Source: Bacillota bacterium (GTDB taxonomy: Bacteria > Bacillota > Clostridia > Christensenellales > UBA1242). From it: 32,594 nucleotides of DNA. How positions within the stretch are numbered: the stretch's first letter is position 1; every line of letters starts with the position of its first letter. Shown piece by piece: positions 1 through 7,316 of the stretch. The notes beneath the pieces are model-generated. The model had not been told where the DNA came from. It searched no databases and saw only the letters and a program-made list of their open reading frames with translations. The stretch lies in assembly GCA_009780065.1 (NCBI GenBank), contig WRAS01000009.1, positions 1 through 32,594 on the forward strand. The letters run 5' to 3'. The position numbers were made by a program, and so were the translations under genes.

Positions 1-171
1 AAAATGTGCAGGTAAGTCCGCCGTAAATGTTGGTAACGGGGTTAATGGCTGGATACCGATGTTTCCCGCCTTTGCGATTGGATTACTTGTGTACGAGAGC
101 AAACCGATTCCGCCAACTGCGAATGCAAGAGCCATCATCATTAGGCAAGAAGTTAAAATTATTTTTCTCAT
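1..171 (-). CDS. Secreted protein, N-terminal fragment (cut by window edge)
   Basis: An ATG at 171 on the minus strand opens a frame that runs off the left edge (57 codons visible). The product starts MRKII, continues with a hydrophobic stretch of about 20 residues (LTSCLMMMALAFAVGGIGLL), and then has SNPIAKAG, which resembles a signal-peptidase I site. The rest is a Pro/Thr-rich mature start. A purine-rich GGGGAAA lies about 8 nt before the ATG and is the likely ribosome binding site. The frame is too short for the Rossmann or enzyme families seen elsewhere in the window, so only export can be inferred. It lies downstream of sigF on the same strand but has its own promoter-like region, so it is probably not part of the spoIIA operon. 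Function unknown. Confidence 0.55.
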   Translation of the reverse strand, partial: MRKIILTSCLMMMALAFAVGGIGLLSYTSNPIAKAGNIGIQPLTPLPTFTADLPAHF

Positions 172-189
172 TTGTAAATTTCCCCATAT

Positions 190-236
190 TATTATTTATA
201 TAAATAATATCTATAGTATTTGTCAAATTCTGTCAA
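190..236 (-). promoter_or_regulatory. Promoter-like region with 20-bp palindrome ahead of the secreted protein
   Basis: Positions 190-209 are a perfect 20-bp AT-only palindrome (TATTATTTATATAAATAATA). Reading the minus strand there are two TTGACA hexamers (236-231 and 226-221). The second stands 18 nt from TATATA (202-197), which lies inside the palindrome. A sigma-A-type promoter overlapped by an operator-like palindrome is plausible; the palindrome has no GC stem, so it is a poor terminator for sigF. Confidence 0.35.
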
Positions 237-242
237 GTTATT

Positions 243-965
243 TTACGCTTCTTCTTCGCGCAGTTGGTCACGAAAAGATTGCAGGATTCGTTGTTCGATG
301 CGACTGACCTGGACCTGACTGATACCCAATTTTTCTGCAACTTGGGCTTGGGTTTGGTTACGAAAGTATCTTAGGATTATTACTTTGCGGTCGCGAATGT
401 CTAAGGCTTCTAGCATATTTCTTATCATTATTTTATCACCCAGATCGGTTAATGATGTTATGGGAATTTTTTCAGCAAGAGACACGGATTCCCCGCCCTC
501 GCCTTTGTCAAACAAGTCCAAGGGATAATTCGCAGCATCAATCGCAAACACGACATCTTCGCGCGATACATCCAATTCAACCGCTATTTGGTCAATTGTG
601 GGTTGATGCTCGTCCGCAACGCGGGTTGCAAGAAACCGCTTGATTTTTGTGTATAGGGTTTTGGTACTACGGCTGACTTTGATTGTGCCATCATCGCGAA
701 GGAATCTTTTAACCTCGCCCGCTATTAATGGGACAGCGTATGTTGTGAATTTGACATTGTAACTGGGGTCATATTTATTAATCGCCTTGACAAAGCCAAG
801 TGCGCCCAGTTGATACAAGTCATCATAATCTACGCCCTTGCCGACGTATCGTTTTATAATGGATTTGATAAGCGGTGCGTTGGTGGTTATAAGGGTTTCC
901 TTTGCCGAGTCCGAGCCATTTTTTGCACGTGCAACAAGATCCATTGTCTGTTCATATGAGAGCAT
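243..965 (-). CDS. sigF: RNA polymerase sporulation sigma factor sigma-F
   Basis: A sigma-70 family factor of 240 aa, the forespore-specific sigma-F that acts after septation and is held inactive by SpoIIAB. Region 2 (DDLYQLGALGFVKAINKYDP, then FTTYAVPLIAGEVKRFLRD) and the region 4 helix-turn-helix near the C-terminus (QAQVAEKLGISQVQVSRIEQRI) are both clear. The frame stays open to 1031, but I chose the ATG at 965: a strong AAGGAGG sits 11 nt upstream, the start lies just after the spoIIAB stop (988), and the shorter protein starts where the family's conserved part begins. It is third in a spoIIAA-spoIIAB-sigF operon. Gene order identifies sigma-F rather than the close paralogue sigma-G. No key residue appears to be missing. 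Confidence 0.93.
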   Translation of the reverse strand: MLSYEQTMDLVARAKNGSDSAKETLITTNAPLIKSIIKRYVGKGVDYDDLYQLGALGFVKAINKYDPSYNVKFTTYAVPLIAGEVKRFLRDDGTIKVSRSTKTLYTKIKRFLATRVADEHQPTIDQIAVELDVSREDVVFAIDAANYPLDLFDKGEGGESVSLAEKIPITSLTDLGDKIMIRNMLEALDIRDRKVIILRYFRNQTQAQVAEKLGISQVQVSRIEQRILQSFRDQLREEEA

Positions 966-987
966 GTTTTTTGATGCCTCCTTGTTG

Positions 988-1452
988 TTATGCCCGTTTG
1001 GCTTTTGCTTGACCGACTGGTCTTGATTCAAAGATTTTTTGCATGGTTACTGTTGTGCCTTCGCCATATTTGCTTTGGACGTTGACGCTGTCCATAAATG
1101 ATTGCATTACGGTAAAACCCATGCCACTGCGTTCGTCCTCCAATTTGTCTGTTACAAATGGCTGTATCGCAGTCTGTATATCTTTTATTCCCTTTCCACG
1201 GTCGGTTATACTTATTTGAATGTGATCAGCGTAAAGTTCGCATTCGATTTTTATCATGTTGTCGCCCTTGTCCTTGTACGCATGCACAACACAATTTGTA
1301 ACGGCTTCGCTGACCGCCGTTTTAATATCATTTATTTCATCCAAGGTTGGGTTGACCTGGGCCGCGAATGCCGCAACCGTGCTACGTGCAAAACTTTCGT
1401 TTATACTTTGGGCACTGATTTCCAGTTTCATGTGGTTAAACTTTTTTTTCAT
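988..1452 (-). CDS. spoIIAB: Anti-sigma-F factor / serine kinase SpoIIAB
   Basis: A GHKL-fold protein of 154 aa that binds and inhibits sigma-F in the predivisional cell and phosphorylates SpoIIAA. The N-box region (SEAVTNCVVHAY) and the G1 box (ITDRGKGI) of the ATP site are present, followed by a glycine-rich ATP-lid segment (DERSGMGFTVMQSFMD). The length fits the family (about 145 aa). The frame extends to a TTG at 1467, but that codon lies inside the ribosome binding site (AAGGAG, 5 nt before the ATG at 1452), so 1452 is the better start. It lies between spoIIAA (27-nt gap) and sigF (22-nt gap) and is certainly cotranscribed with them. Confidence 0.93.
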   Translation of the reverse strand: MKKKFNHMKLEISAQSINESFARSTVAAFAAQVNPTLDEINDIKTAVSEAVTNCVVHAYKDKGDNMIKIECELYADHIQISITDRGKGIKDIQTAIQPFVTDKLEDERSGMGFTVMQSFMDSVNVQSKYGEGTTVTMQKIFESRPVGQAKAKRA

Positions 1453-1479
1453 AATTCTCCTTTTCAAATGTCAAATATC

Positions 1480-1788
1480 TTAGCCAATTTTTGGCATGAT
1501 TGAATAAAGCCCAGTCATCTTGAAAATACGTTCGGCTTGGTTACTTGGATTACAGATAAAGATTGGTACGTTCTTTGCTTTCATTTTTTTATAGCGACCG
1601 ATTAGAACGCCAATACCGGTGGAATCCATAAAGGAAAGACGTGCCAGGTCAATAATTATTTGCGCAGCCTTTGTTTGGGTCATTAGGTCGTCCAAGTGCA
1701 CACGTGTGAATTCCGCCGTGTGATGATCCAATTCGCCGTCCATAGATATATAAAGAACGTTGTTGTGTAACCTTTGCTTGAGTTGCAT
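1480..1788 (-). CDS. spoIIAA: Anti-sigma-F factor antagonist SpoIIAA
   Basis: A STAS-domain protein of 102 aa. In its unphosphorylated form it captures SpoIIAB and frees sigma-F; SpoIIE dephosphorylates it. The phosphorylation loop is clear: MDSTGIGVLIGRY with the target Ser at residue 56. An AAGGAGAGG ribosome binding site lies 4-5 nt before the ATG. It is the first gene of the spoIIA operon. The 90 nt upstream contain a TTGACA-like hexamer, but I could not identify a convincing sigma-H promoter, which is what drives this operon in Bacillus. Confidence 0.93.
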   Translation of the reverse strand: MQLKQRLHNNVLYISMDGELDHHTAEFTRVHLDDLMTQTKAAQIIIDLARLSFMDSTGIGVLIGRYKKMKAKNVPIFICNPSNQAERIFKMTGLYSIMPKIG

Positions 1789-1878
1789 TTACCTCTCCTT
1801 TTAGTTGTTCTTAGTCTAGAATTTTAAAAAGGCGCCTGCGTGACGACTTTTATCGATTATTGTCAATTTATGTAAGAT

Positions 1879-2049
1879 TTAAACAAGGGCAAGAAATAAC
1901 ACTTTGAACACAACAAATATTATTACCAAGATTGTTACAACATAATAGAAGGTCTTTAATCGAATTTCCAAATACCACATACAAAGCGATATGCCCAACA
2001 CACACAAGAAAAAGACCAGAATAAATTGAATGTTTAATACGTCTACCAC
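1879..2049 (-). CDS. Possible small two-helix membrane protein
   Basis: The 347 nt between spoIIAA and the divergent phosphoesterase hold one frame worth noting. From a GTG at 2049 it encodes about 56 aa with two hydrophobic segments (roughly FILVFFLCVLGISLCMWYL and FYYVVTILVIIFVVFKVLFL) joined by a short charged loop (EIRLK). The helix-loop-helix layout looks protein-like rather than random, and the gene would point towards spoIIAA. Against it: no ribosome binding site is visible at the GTG, and the ATGs further upstream would overlap the start of the phosphoesterase. I do not recognise the family; AT-rich non-coding DNA could give a similar hydrophobic frame by chance. Confidence 0.3.
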   Translation of the reverse strand: MVDVLNIQFILVFFLCVLGISLCMWYLEIRLKTFYYVVTILVIIFVVFKVLFLALV

Positions 2050-2083
2050 ATCAATCGTTATGTTATTTTTGCAAAAAAAATAC

Positions 2084-2112
2084 TGGCTTAATTTTGATTG
2101 CTGCTTTATAAT
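2084..2112 (+). promoter_or_regulatory. Promoter-like element of the phosphoesterase gene
   Basis: A perfect TATAAT (2107-2112) lies 23 nt before the phosphoesterase start codon. The hexamer 17 nt further upstream (TGGCTT, 2084-2089) is a poor -35 match, so the call rests on the -10 and its position. Confidence 0.4.
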
Positions 2113-2135
2113 TAAAGAAGGAGTTACAAAAGCAT

Positions 2136-2621
2136 ATGAAAAAAATAATTGCATTTTCCGACATTCACGGAAACACACAGAATTTATTAAAACTGGTGCC
2201 GCATTTGGAGACCGCGGATGTCTGTCTTTTTCTTGGAGACGGTCTTGCCACGTTAGAGGTATTACCCAATAATGTGAATAAAAAGACCTATGCAGTTAAA
2301 GGTAATGGAGATGTCTTTTGCAAAAAGACGCCAGAAGAAATGTTATTAGAGATTGCGGGAAAACGAATTTTTATGGCACATGGTCACACATATAACGTGC
2401 ATGTAAATACAGACAGAATTCAAAAAATGGCAATCGAATGTAAGTCCGTTATATGTTTATACGGACATAACCACAAGTTCGAGAAAAAGGTATTCCGCGG
2501 CATTACCTTGATTTGTGTCCCACCTATAGGAACCACACGCACAGAAGAAGGCGGCAGTTATTTGGAGATTATCATCGATGAGGAAGGCAAGGTTTTAACC
2601 GAAGTCAAAACCATTAATTAA
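2136..2621 (+). CDS. YfcE/MJ0936-family metallophosphoesterase
   Basis: A small calcineurin-fold phosphodiesterase of 161 aa, about the usual length. All metal-ligand motifs can be read: D9-x-H11 (FSDIHGN), GD at D35 (LGDG), GNGD with N57 and D59, AHGH with H82/H84, and GHNH with H111/H113. These proteins hydrolyse phosphodiesters using a dinuclear Mn/Ni/Fe centre; the physiological substrate of most members is unknown, so none is assigned. Start: ATG at 2136 with AAGGAG about 12 nt upstream, a long but acceptable spacing, and no better start. Its last 8 nt overlap the 3' end of lysC on the other strand, so the two genes converge with no room for a terminator. Confidence 0.85.
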   Translation: MKKIIAFSDIHGNTQNLLKLVPHLETADVCLFLGDGLATLEVLPNNVNKKTYAVKGNGDVFCKKTPEEMLLEIAGKRIFMAHGHTYNVHVNTDRIQKMAIECKSVICLYGHNHKFEKKVFRGITLICVPPIGTTRTEEGGSYLEIIIDEEGKVLTEVKTIN

Positions 2622-3489
2622 TACGTGTTCCCTGTGCCAGTGGATTAAATGTGTTTCGAACATATATTGGTATTTTTTTATTGGATACAAATTTAAATAC
2701 ATCGTGGTGCAGAACCTGAGCACCCGCGTTCATTATTTCCTCGGCTTCATCATAGGTTAGACTTTCTATAACTTTGGCGGCTTTTACCTTGTTTGGGTCT
2801 GCGGTATATATTCCATCCACGTCTGTCCAATTTTCATAAACAGAGGCATGTGCCATATTGGCCATGATTGCGCCTGTGATGTCGCTGCCCCCGCGCGAAA
2901 ATGTTCTTATGCGACCTGATGGCGTAACCGCATAAAAGCCAGGTACGACAATATTCGAACCCAAGAATTTTATTAGGTTTTTGTGACTGGCAACCATGTC
3001 AATTTCAAATCCATTGTAATCCGGTGTATTTGATTTGTATTGTAAAACACGCGTCTTTTCGATATCCACAAATTCAAAATTCAAAATTTCTGCCATAAGT
3101 TTTGCCATAAAGTATTCGCCACGTGAAGTTATTTCATCTATCATCATGAATGGAATTTGGTTATAGAATTCAGCAAGCGAGGGCGCAATTTTAGCATCCA
3201 GTTTAAACATGCGAGCAATTTCTAAGAACCTTGTTGCAAACAAAATATATTCATCATAATACGGTTTTGATTGAATTCGTAATTCATATATCTTAAGCAA
3301 TAAGTCTGTAATTTTTATATCATCTGCAAAACGTTTACCAGGTGCAGATACCACGATAATTCTTCGTTGTCTGTCTGCTTTTATTATATTGATGACCCTT
3401 TTGATGTTTTGTGCAGTTGCTAAACTGGTACCTCCGAATTTGGCGACTATTCCACACTTTCTTATACGACGTGTTTTTGTTGTTTTCAT
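2614..3489 (-). CDS. lysC: Aspartate kinase, catalytic domain only (no ACT domains)
   Basis: Phosphorylates aspartate, the first step towards lysine/DAP, threonine and methionine. The amino acid kinase fold is complete: KFGGTS at 17-22, the substrate-loop Glu in DEITSRGEYFMAKLMA, the FSRGGSDITGA glycine loop, WTDVDGIYTADP, and YDEAEEIMNAGAQVLH. The protein ends at residue 291 with a typical end-of-kinase-domain segment (YVRNTFNPLAQGTRIN). The roughly 120-170 residues holding the two regulatory ACT domains of ordinary LysC are absent. There is no room for them: the stop overlaps the convergent phosphoesterase gene, so this is not a sequencing truncation at an edge. The ATG overlaps the asd stop by 4 nt and has AGAGG 5 nt upstream, so it is translationally coupled to asd. 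Loss of feedback control by lysine or threonine is inferred from the missing domains. Confidence 0.88.
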   Translation of the reverse strand: MKTTKTRRIRKCGIVAKFGGTSLATAQNIKRVINIIKADRQRRIIVVSAPGKRFADDIKITDLLLKIYELRIQSKPYYDEYILFATRFLEIARMFKLDAKIAPSLAEFYNQIPFMMIDEITSRGEYFMAKLMAEILNFEFVDIEKTRVLQYKSNTPDYNGFEIDMVASHKNLIKFLGSNIVVPGFYAVTPSGRIRTFSRGGSDITGAIMANMAHASVYENWTDVDGIYTADPNKVKAAKVIESLTYDEAEEIMNAGAQVLHHDVFKFVSNKKIPIYVRNTFNPLAQGTRIN

Positions 3490-4478
3490 TTGTGCCTCTT
3501 TGTTAAAATCTTTAGAATTTGCACCGCATTTGTGGCAGCACCTTTTCGTACGTTGTCCGCCACCACAAGCATGCTTAGAATGTTTGATGCGGATTCATCC
3601 ACACGCAGTCGCCCCACAAAGACCTCGTCTTGTTCATTTGCGTGTATCGGCATTGGGTATTCGCGCGCAGCAGGTTTGTCCATAACATTGATCCCAGGTG
3701 CGGATTCAAGGATTGTGCGTACCTCGGTAATATCGATTTTGTTTTCAAATTCGGCAACAATGGAAACACTATGCGAATTTTTTATCGGCACACGCACACA
3801 TGTTGCGCTTATATGCAAATTCGGCATGCCAAGAATCTTGCGTGTTTCATCAATCATCTTTTGTTCTTCACGTGTTGTACCATTTGATTGGAATTCATCA
3901 ATTTGCGGGATTATGTTATCAAAAATTTGATATTGAAATGTTTGGTGTTTCTCGCCCCTGATTCCGCGCTCTAAATCCAGGACACCGTTTAACCCAGCAC
4001 CACTGGTGGCTTGGTATGTTGTGTATATAATACGTTTCAGTATATATCTATCATGCAAGGGGGCAAGCGCAACGACAGATTGAATCGTAGAGCAATTTGG
4101 GTTTGCAATTATTGCGCCATCTTTTATATTTTTGATTAATTCTGGATTGACCTCTGGTATAACTAAAGGGATGTTATTGTGCATGCGAAAGTGACTGGAA
4201 TTATCTATTGCTATCCCTCCATAAGATGCAACAACGGGTGCATATTCGGCGGAAACCGTGCCACCTGCAACGAACAGTACGAAATCTGGTTTTATATCCA
4301 GAAGACTTTTGTGTGAAAGCGCAATCATTTTGTAATTTTCTCCATTAAAGAAAACTATTGTATTTTCTTGGCTTTGTTCTCCGAAAAGGAAAAATTGCGC
4401 ATCTATATTTTGTTCATCTATGACCTGTAATATTTTGTTGCCCACCATGCCCGCTGCGCCAATAATTGCAATTTTCAT
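3486..4478 (-). CDS. asd: Aspartate-semialdehyde dehydrogenase
   Basis: Reduces aspartyl phosphate to aspartate semialdehyde with NADPH, the branch-point precursor of DAP, threonine and methionine. 330 aa, normal for the family. Visible: N-terminal Rossmann loop GAAGMVG (8-13), DNSSHFRM, the catalytic Cys129 in ANPNCSTIQ, the substrate-site arginine in CVRVPIKNSH with the conserved His a few residues on, and a C-terminal GRLRVD...NVRKGAATNAVQI segment. AAAGGAG lies 8 nt before the ATG. It is first in an asd-lysC operon whose products catalyse consecutive steps. The leader (4479-4580) carries G-tracts on the transcribed sense strand; no lysine riboswitch core was recognised there. Confidence 0.95.
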   Translation of the reverse strand: MKIAIIGAAGMVGNKILQVIDEQNIDAQFFLFGEQSQENTIVFFNGENYKMIALSHKSLLDIKPDFVLFVAGGTVSAEYAPVVASYGGIAIDNSSHFRMHNNIPLVIPEVNPELIKNIKDGAIIANPNCSTIQSVVALAPLHDRYILKRIIYTTYQATSGAGLNGVLDLERGIRGEKHQTFQYQIFDNIIPQIDEFQSNGTTREEQKMIDETRKILGMPNLHISATCVRVPIKNSHSVSIVAEFENKIDITEVRTILESAPGINVMDKPAAREYPMPIHANEQDEVFVGRLRVDESASNILSMLVVADNVRKGAATNAVQILKILTKRHK

Positions 4479-4509
4479 TTGAGTATCTCCTTTACATTAC
4501 ATAAAAACT

Positions 4510-4579
4510 CCCCCACCACCCCTCCCGATTCATTTGTGCACAGTTCATTAGTAAATAACTATCTTCCCACCCTCCCCCC
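4510..4579 (-). other. Two G-tract clusters in the asd upstream region
   Basis: On the minus strand, which is the sense strand of asd, 4579-4566 reads GGGGGGAGGGTGGG and 4526-4510 reads GGGAGGGGTGGTGGGGG. The two clusters are separated by about 40 AT-rich bases. Together they give six runs of three or more G, enough for intra- or inter-cluster G-quadruplexes in DNA or in the asd leader RNA. No protein-coding frame spans them. Confidence 0.5.
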
Positions 4580-4597
4580 ATTATTTATTTAAATGTC

Positions 4598-4626
4598 TTG
4601 CGCGATTTTTGTTGTCGTCCTATACT
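4598..4626 (+). promoter_or_regulatory. Promoter of the GltD-like gene, positioned for a leaderless transcript
   Basis: TTGCGC (4598-4603), a 17-nt spacer, then TATACT (4621-4626). The ATG at 4633 begins 6 nt after the -10, where transcription should start, and no Shine-Dalgarno sequence precedes that ATG. Confidence 0.6.
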
Positions 4627-4632
4627 CATCTT

Positions 4633-5538
4633 ATGAAAAGTGATGTTGTTAGGTGTAAGCGAATGCCATGCAGCGGCTGCCCGCTGTCTACACCGTTGGA
4701 GAAAGTTATTTTAGACCTTGCAAGTGAAACAAAAGTCTCTGTTAAACTATGCAAAGAAAAGCCACCTGTCACCATTATTGGTGCGGGGCCGGCAGGTATT
4801 GCATTTGGCATTTATATGACCCAGTATGGATATCGTGTAACCATTTACGAGCGGGAAAATCAAATTGGTGGGATGATGCGATATGGTATTCCTGATTTCA
4901 GATTTAACAAAGATGTTATTCAGGAACTTGAGGTCTCTGTTAAAAAAATGGGAATCAAGATAAAAAAGAACATCTCATACACAAAATGCGGCAAAGGAAT
5001 TACCGTGGTTGCGACAGGCGCAGGTGTTTCAAAAAAATTAGGTATTGAGGGCGAGGATAATTCAGAATTCGTTATAGGTGCGTTAGAGTTTTTGAAACAA
5101 CAAGAACATGATATTTGTGGTAAGAAAGTCGCAATAATCGGCGGTGGAAATGTTGCCGTGGATTGTGCGATGGTGACAGCAACACAGGGTGCAGATGCCA
5201 CAATTTATTACCGCAAGAATGAATCGGATTTAAGTATTTGTCTAAAAGAACGTGTTAAATCAAGAAAGCAAGGTGTGCATTATGAATTGTGCATGTCACC
5301 AAAAAGATTCGAGGATAAAAAAATAATCTTTGAAAAAGATGGTGAAGAAATTATCGTGAAAGCAGACATAGCAATAGTCGCTATCGGTCAAGGAATAGAT
5401 ACCAACGTATTCAAGGAAAAAGATTTGTTATTTCTTGGAGACTGTGTAACTGGCACCAGTACGGTTATTGATGTTATAGGAGCAGCAAGAAAACTGGCAA
5501 ACGAATTAAATCATGTCAATGATGTTTCGTGTGAATAA
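4633..5538 (+). CDS. Short GltD-like FAD/NAD(P)-dependent oxidoreductase
   Basis: A flavoprotein of about 301 aa resembling the glutamate synthase small subunit and related electron-transfer subunits. An FAD dinucleotide-binding motif is at 50-55 (IIGAGPAG), followed by YERENQIGGMMRYGIPDFR, a GltD-family hallmark. A second nucleotide-binding motif is at 170-175 (IIGGGNVAVDCA), and the FAD-closing LFLGDCVTGTSTVIDVIGAAR is near the end. It is shorter than GltD (about 450 aa). The long N-terminal ferredoxin-like part is reduced to a compact C-x4-C-x2-C (Cys8, 13, 16). The reaction and partner are unknown; no glutamate synthase large subunit or dihydroorotate dehydrogenase is nearby. Start: the ATG at 4633 fits a leaderless transcript; an alternative ATG at 4663 has AGGTG 7 nt upstream but would drop Cys8. 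The 3' end overlaps ddh on the other strand by 33 nt. Confidence 0.8.
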   Translation: MKSDVVRCKRMPCSGCPLSTPLEKVILDLASETKVSVKLCKEKPPVTIIGAGPAGIAFGIYMTQYGYRVTIYERENQIGGMMRYGIPDFRFNKDVIQELEVSVKKMGIKIKKNISYTKCGKGITVVATGAGVSKKLGIEGEDNSEFVIGALEFLKQQEHDICGKKVAIIGGGNVAVDCAMVTATQGADATIYYRKNESDLSICLKERVKSRKQGVHYELCMSPKRFEDKKIIFEKDGEEIIVKADIAIVAIGQGIDTNVFKEKDLLFLGDCVTGTSTVIDVIGAARKLANELNHVNDVSCE

Positions 5539-6411
5539 ATACTTTGGTGCAATATCTGCGACGGTAAATATACCATGCTTGCCATCTTTTAAAAGGTTAT
5601 GTGCAGCTATAGCGTATGCTAGTTGAATTTGTGCTGTGAAGTATGGATTTTTTTCCATGTACACAGTGAACTCGGCAGTCGCGTTGTTGTCTTTGGATAT
5701 GACTAGGCCTTGGTGCTCTTGACGTGTTTTAAAGTTAACATCAAAAGTTTTCTGTGATACAAATTTAACCTTTGTTTTGTATGGCTTGAAATAATTCGGC
5801 ATAGTTATAATTTCATGTTTGATTCGAACTCGGTCTTGTTTGTGCGCAACAACATAACATAGACGTGTATGCTTGTCCTTAGGGATGTCCCCCTTTTTTG
5901 CAAAATTAATTGAGGATTTGATTGGTATCGTGAATTGAACCGCATCCAATACACCAGAAATGTTTTTGATTGCGTTTGTGTGACCAAGGCTGACTCCTTT
6001 GCCATAGAAGCATGCCAGGGTTGCAGTTGGCATGAACGATGTCATGTACAGACGTATAATGGATAAAAGACCCGGATCCCAACCAGTTCCAACTATTGCG
6101 ACTTTGTTTGGATTTTTTCCGTGCGACTTTCTAACGGAATCAATATACGGCTCCAAGTTTGTATGCGTATCAAATGTATCCACCGTGTTAAATAACTTTG
6201 CAAGTTTTGGGACAATAATAGGGGCATCATGAGATGAACCCACACATACAAGCAGCACATCAATTTTATCAACAAATTTTTTTATGGTGTCTCCGTTTTC
6301 ACGGTCAAAAGTTTGTATCAGTTCAAATTCGTCCGACCTAGAGTTAATTATGTCCTCGACCGCACGACCAAGGTTACCCATGCCAAAAATTCCAATTTTA
6401 ATTCGTTCCAT
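5506..6411 (-). CDS. ddh: meso-Diaminopimelate dehydrogenase
   Basis: Converts tetrahydrodipicolinate, ammonia and NADPH directly to meso-DAP, bypassing the acylated DAP branches. 301 aa, against about 320 in characterised members. The N-terminal Rossmann loop GMGNLG (10-15), the GTGWDPGLLS segment, GVSLGHTNAI, and the C-terminal NPYFTAQIQLAYA are family signatures. meso-DAP feeds peptidoglycan, and dipicolinate comes from the same branch, which fits a spore former. It shares the aspartate-pathway theme with asd-lysC but lies beyond the divergent flavoprotein gene. No Shine-Dalgarno sequence precedes the ATG; a TATTAT lies exactly 6 nt upstream, suggesting its own leaderless transcript rather than readthrough from era, whose stop is 21 nt away. 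Confidence 0.92.
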   Translation of the reverse strand: MERIKIGIFGMGNLGRAVEDIINSRSDEFELIQTFDRENGDTIKKFVDKIDVLLVCVGSSHDAPIIVPKLAKLFNTVDTFDTHTNLEPYIDSVRKSHGKNPNKVAIVGTGWDPGLLSIIRLYMTSFMPTATLACFYGKGVSLGHTNAIKNISGVLDAVQFTIPIKSSINFAKKGDIPKDKHTRLCYVVAHKQDRVRIKHEIITMPNYFKPYKTKVKFVSQKTFDVNFKTRQEHQGLVISKDNNATAEFTVYMEKNPYFTAQIQLAYAIAAHNLLKDGKHGIFTVADIAPKYLFTRNIIDMI

Positions 6412-6417
6412 ATTTTG

Positions 6418-6423
6418 ATAATA
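6418..6423 (-). promoter_or_regulatory. -10-like element immediately ahead of ddh
   Basis: TATTAT on the minus strand, followed by six bases and then the ddh ATG. There is no ribosome binding site in the gap. No good -35 was found: TTACAC at a 19-nt spacing is weak. Confidence 0.35.
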
Positions 6424-6432
6424 TGAAAGTTA

Positions 6433-7314
6433 TTACTTATTGGTGTAACCCAAATCAGTTAGAATATCTTTTTTATTTTTCCAGTCTTCGCGCACCAAGA
6501 CATGCGTAAACAGACGAATATGCTTTCCAGTGAGGTCTTGGATTTGTTGCCGCGAACGGGTACCAACATCTTTTAATACGTGACCCTTTGCTCCGATGAT
6601 AATTGGTTTGTGACTTGGTTTCGCGCAAAATATATCCGCATAAATTTCAATCTCCTTGGATTTTTCTTTCCATTTGGAAACCTTCACCGCTATGCCATGT
6701 GGGATTTCGGCTTTTAGAATTTGCATAAGTTCGCCGCGTATAATTTCCTCGACCATTTTTTTTGTGGTTTGTGTGGTAAAGTCATCTTGCTCGTGCTGAG
6801 GATTACCAGTGGGTAGATTTTTTACAATTTCACCTTCCAACACGTCAATATTAAAGCCTGTTTTGCATGATATGGGAATGATTGCAAGTACAAAATCAAG
6901 TGAATTCAGTTGTGATAATTTAGGATAAAGATGTGCGAAATTTGTTTTGTCGATCTTGTTAACGGCAACGATGAATGGTTTGTTAATATTTTTATAGTTG
7001 CCGATTTTTTTAATGTGTTCAGGTTTAATGTCCAAGCCATCCAAGACATATAGCACGATATCAGCATCTTGCAGGGCGGTACTGATACTCTTTGCCATGA
7101 ATTTGTCCAAGTCATTTCGTTTTTGTTGCATACCAGGCACGTCCAAAAAAACGATTTGGTAGTCTGCATGAGATTTAATTCCGCGAATTTCTTCGCGTGT
7201 CGTGCCTGGGATATTAGTGACAATACTGAGGTCTTCGCCGACCATCTTATTTACTAGACTAGATTTACCTACATTGGGTTCGCCGATTAGTACTACTTTT
7301 CCAAATTTAAACAT
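6433..7314 (-). CDS. era: GTPase Era
   Basis: Ribosome-assembly GTPase that binds the 3' end of 16S rRNA. 293 aa, normal length. G1 GEPNVGKS (11-18), switch I PGTTR (37-40), G3 DVPG (58-61; DTPG in most Era proteins), G4 NKID (119-122) and a G5-like ISCKTG are all present. The KH domain follows with its GxxG loop (IIGAKGHVLKDVG) and the terminal ENWKNKKDIL-like segment (EDWKNKKDILTDLGY). A GGAGG lies 7 nt before the ATG. It starts 2 nt after the cdd-like gene's stop and is last in the yqfC-yqfD-ybeY-cdd-era cluster, its usual location in Bacillota; the recO that often follows is replaced by ddh. Confidence 0.95.
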   Translation of the reverse strand: MFKFGKVVLIGEPNVGKSSLVNKMVGEDLSIVTNIPGTTREEIRGIKSHADYQIVFLDVPGMQQKRNDLDKFMAKSISTALQDADIVLYVLDGLDIKPEHIKKIGNYKNINKPFIVAVNKIDKTNFAHLYPKLSQLNSLDFVLAIIPISCKTGFNIDVLEGEIVKNLPTGNPQHEQDDFTTQTTKKMVEEIIRGELMQILKAEIPHGIAVKVSKWKEKSKEIEIYADIFCAKPSHKPIIIGAKGHVLKDVGTRSRQQIQDLTGKHIRLFTHVLVREDWKNKKDILTDLGYTNK

Positions 7315-7316
7315 GC

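Noticed and set aside
190..209. Terminator for sigF
   Set aside because: The palindrome is perfect but wholly AT, has no GC stem and no T-run, so it is listed as an operator-like site instead.
966..1031. Longer N-terminus of sigma-F starting at 1031
   Set aside because: It would overlap spoIIAB by 44 nt, while a strong AAGGAGG precedes the ATG at 965.
1480..1878. A sigma-H promoter ahead of spoIIAA
   Set aside because: No pair of elements with acceptable spacing was found; a lone TTGACA-like hexamer is not enough.
4479..4632. Lysine riboswitch upstream of asd-lysC
   Set aside because: The region is too short and none of the conserved lysine-aptamer segments could be recognised; only G-tracts are evident.
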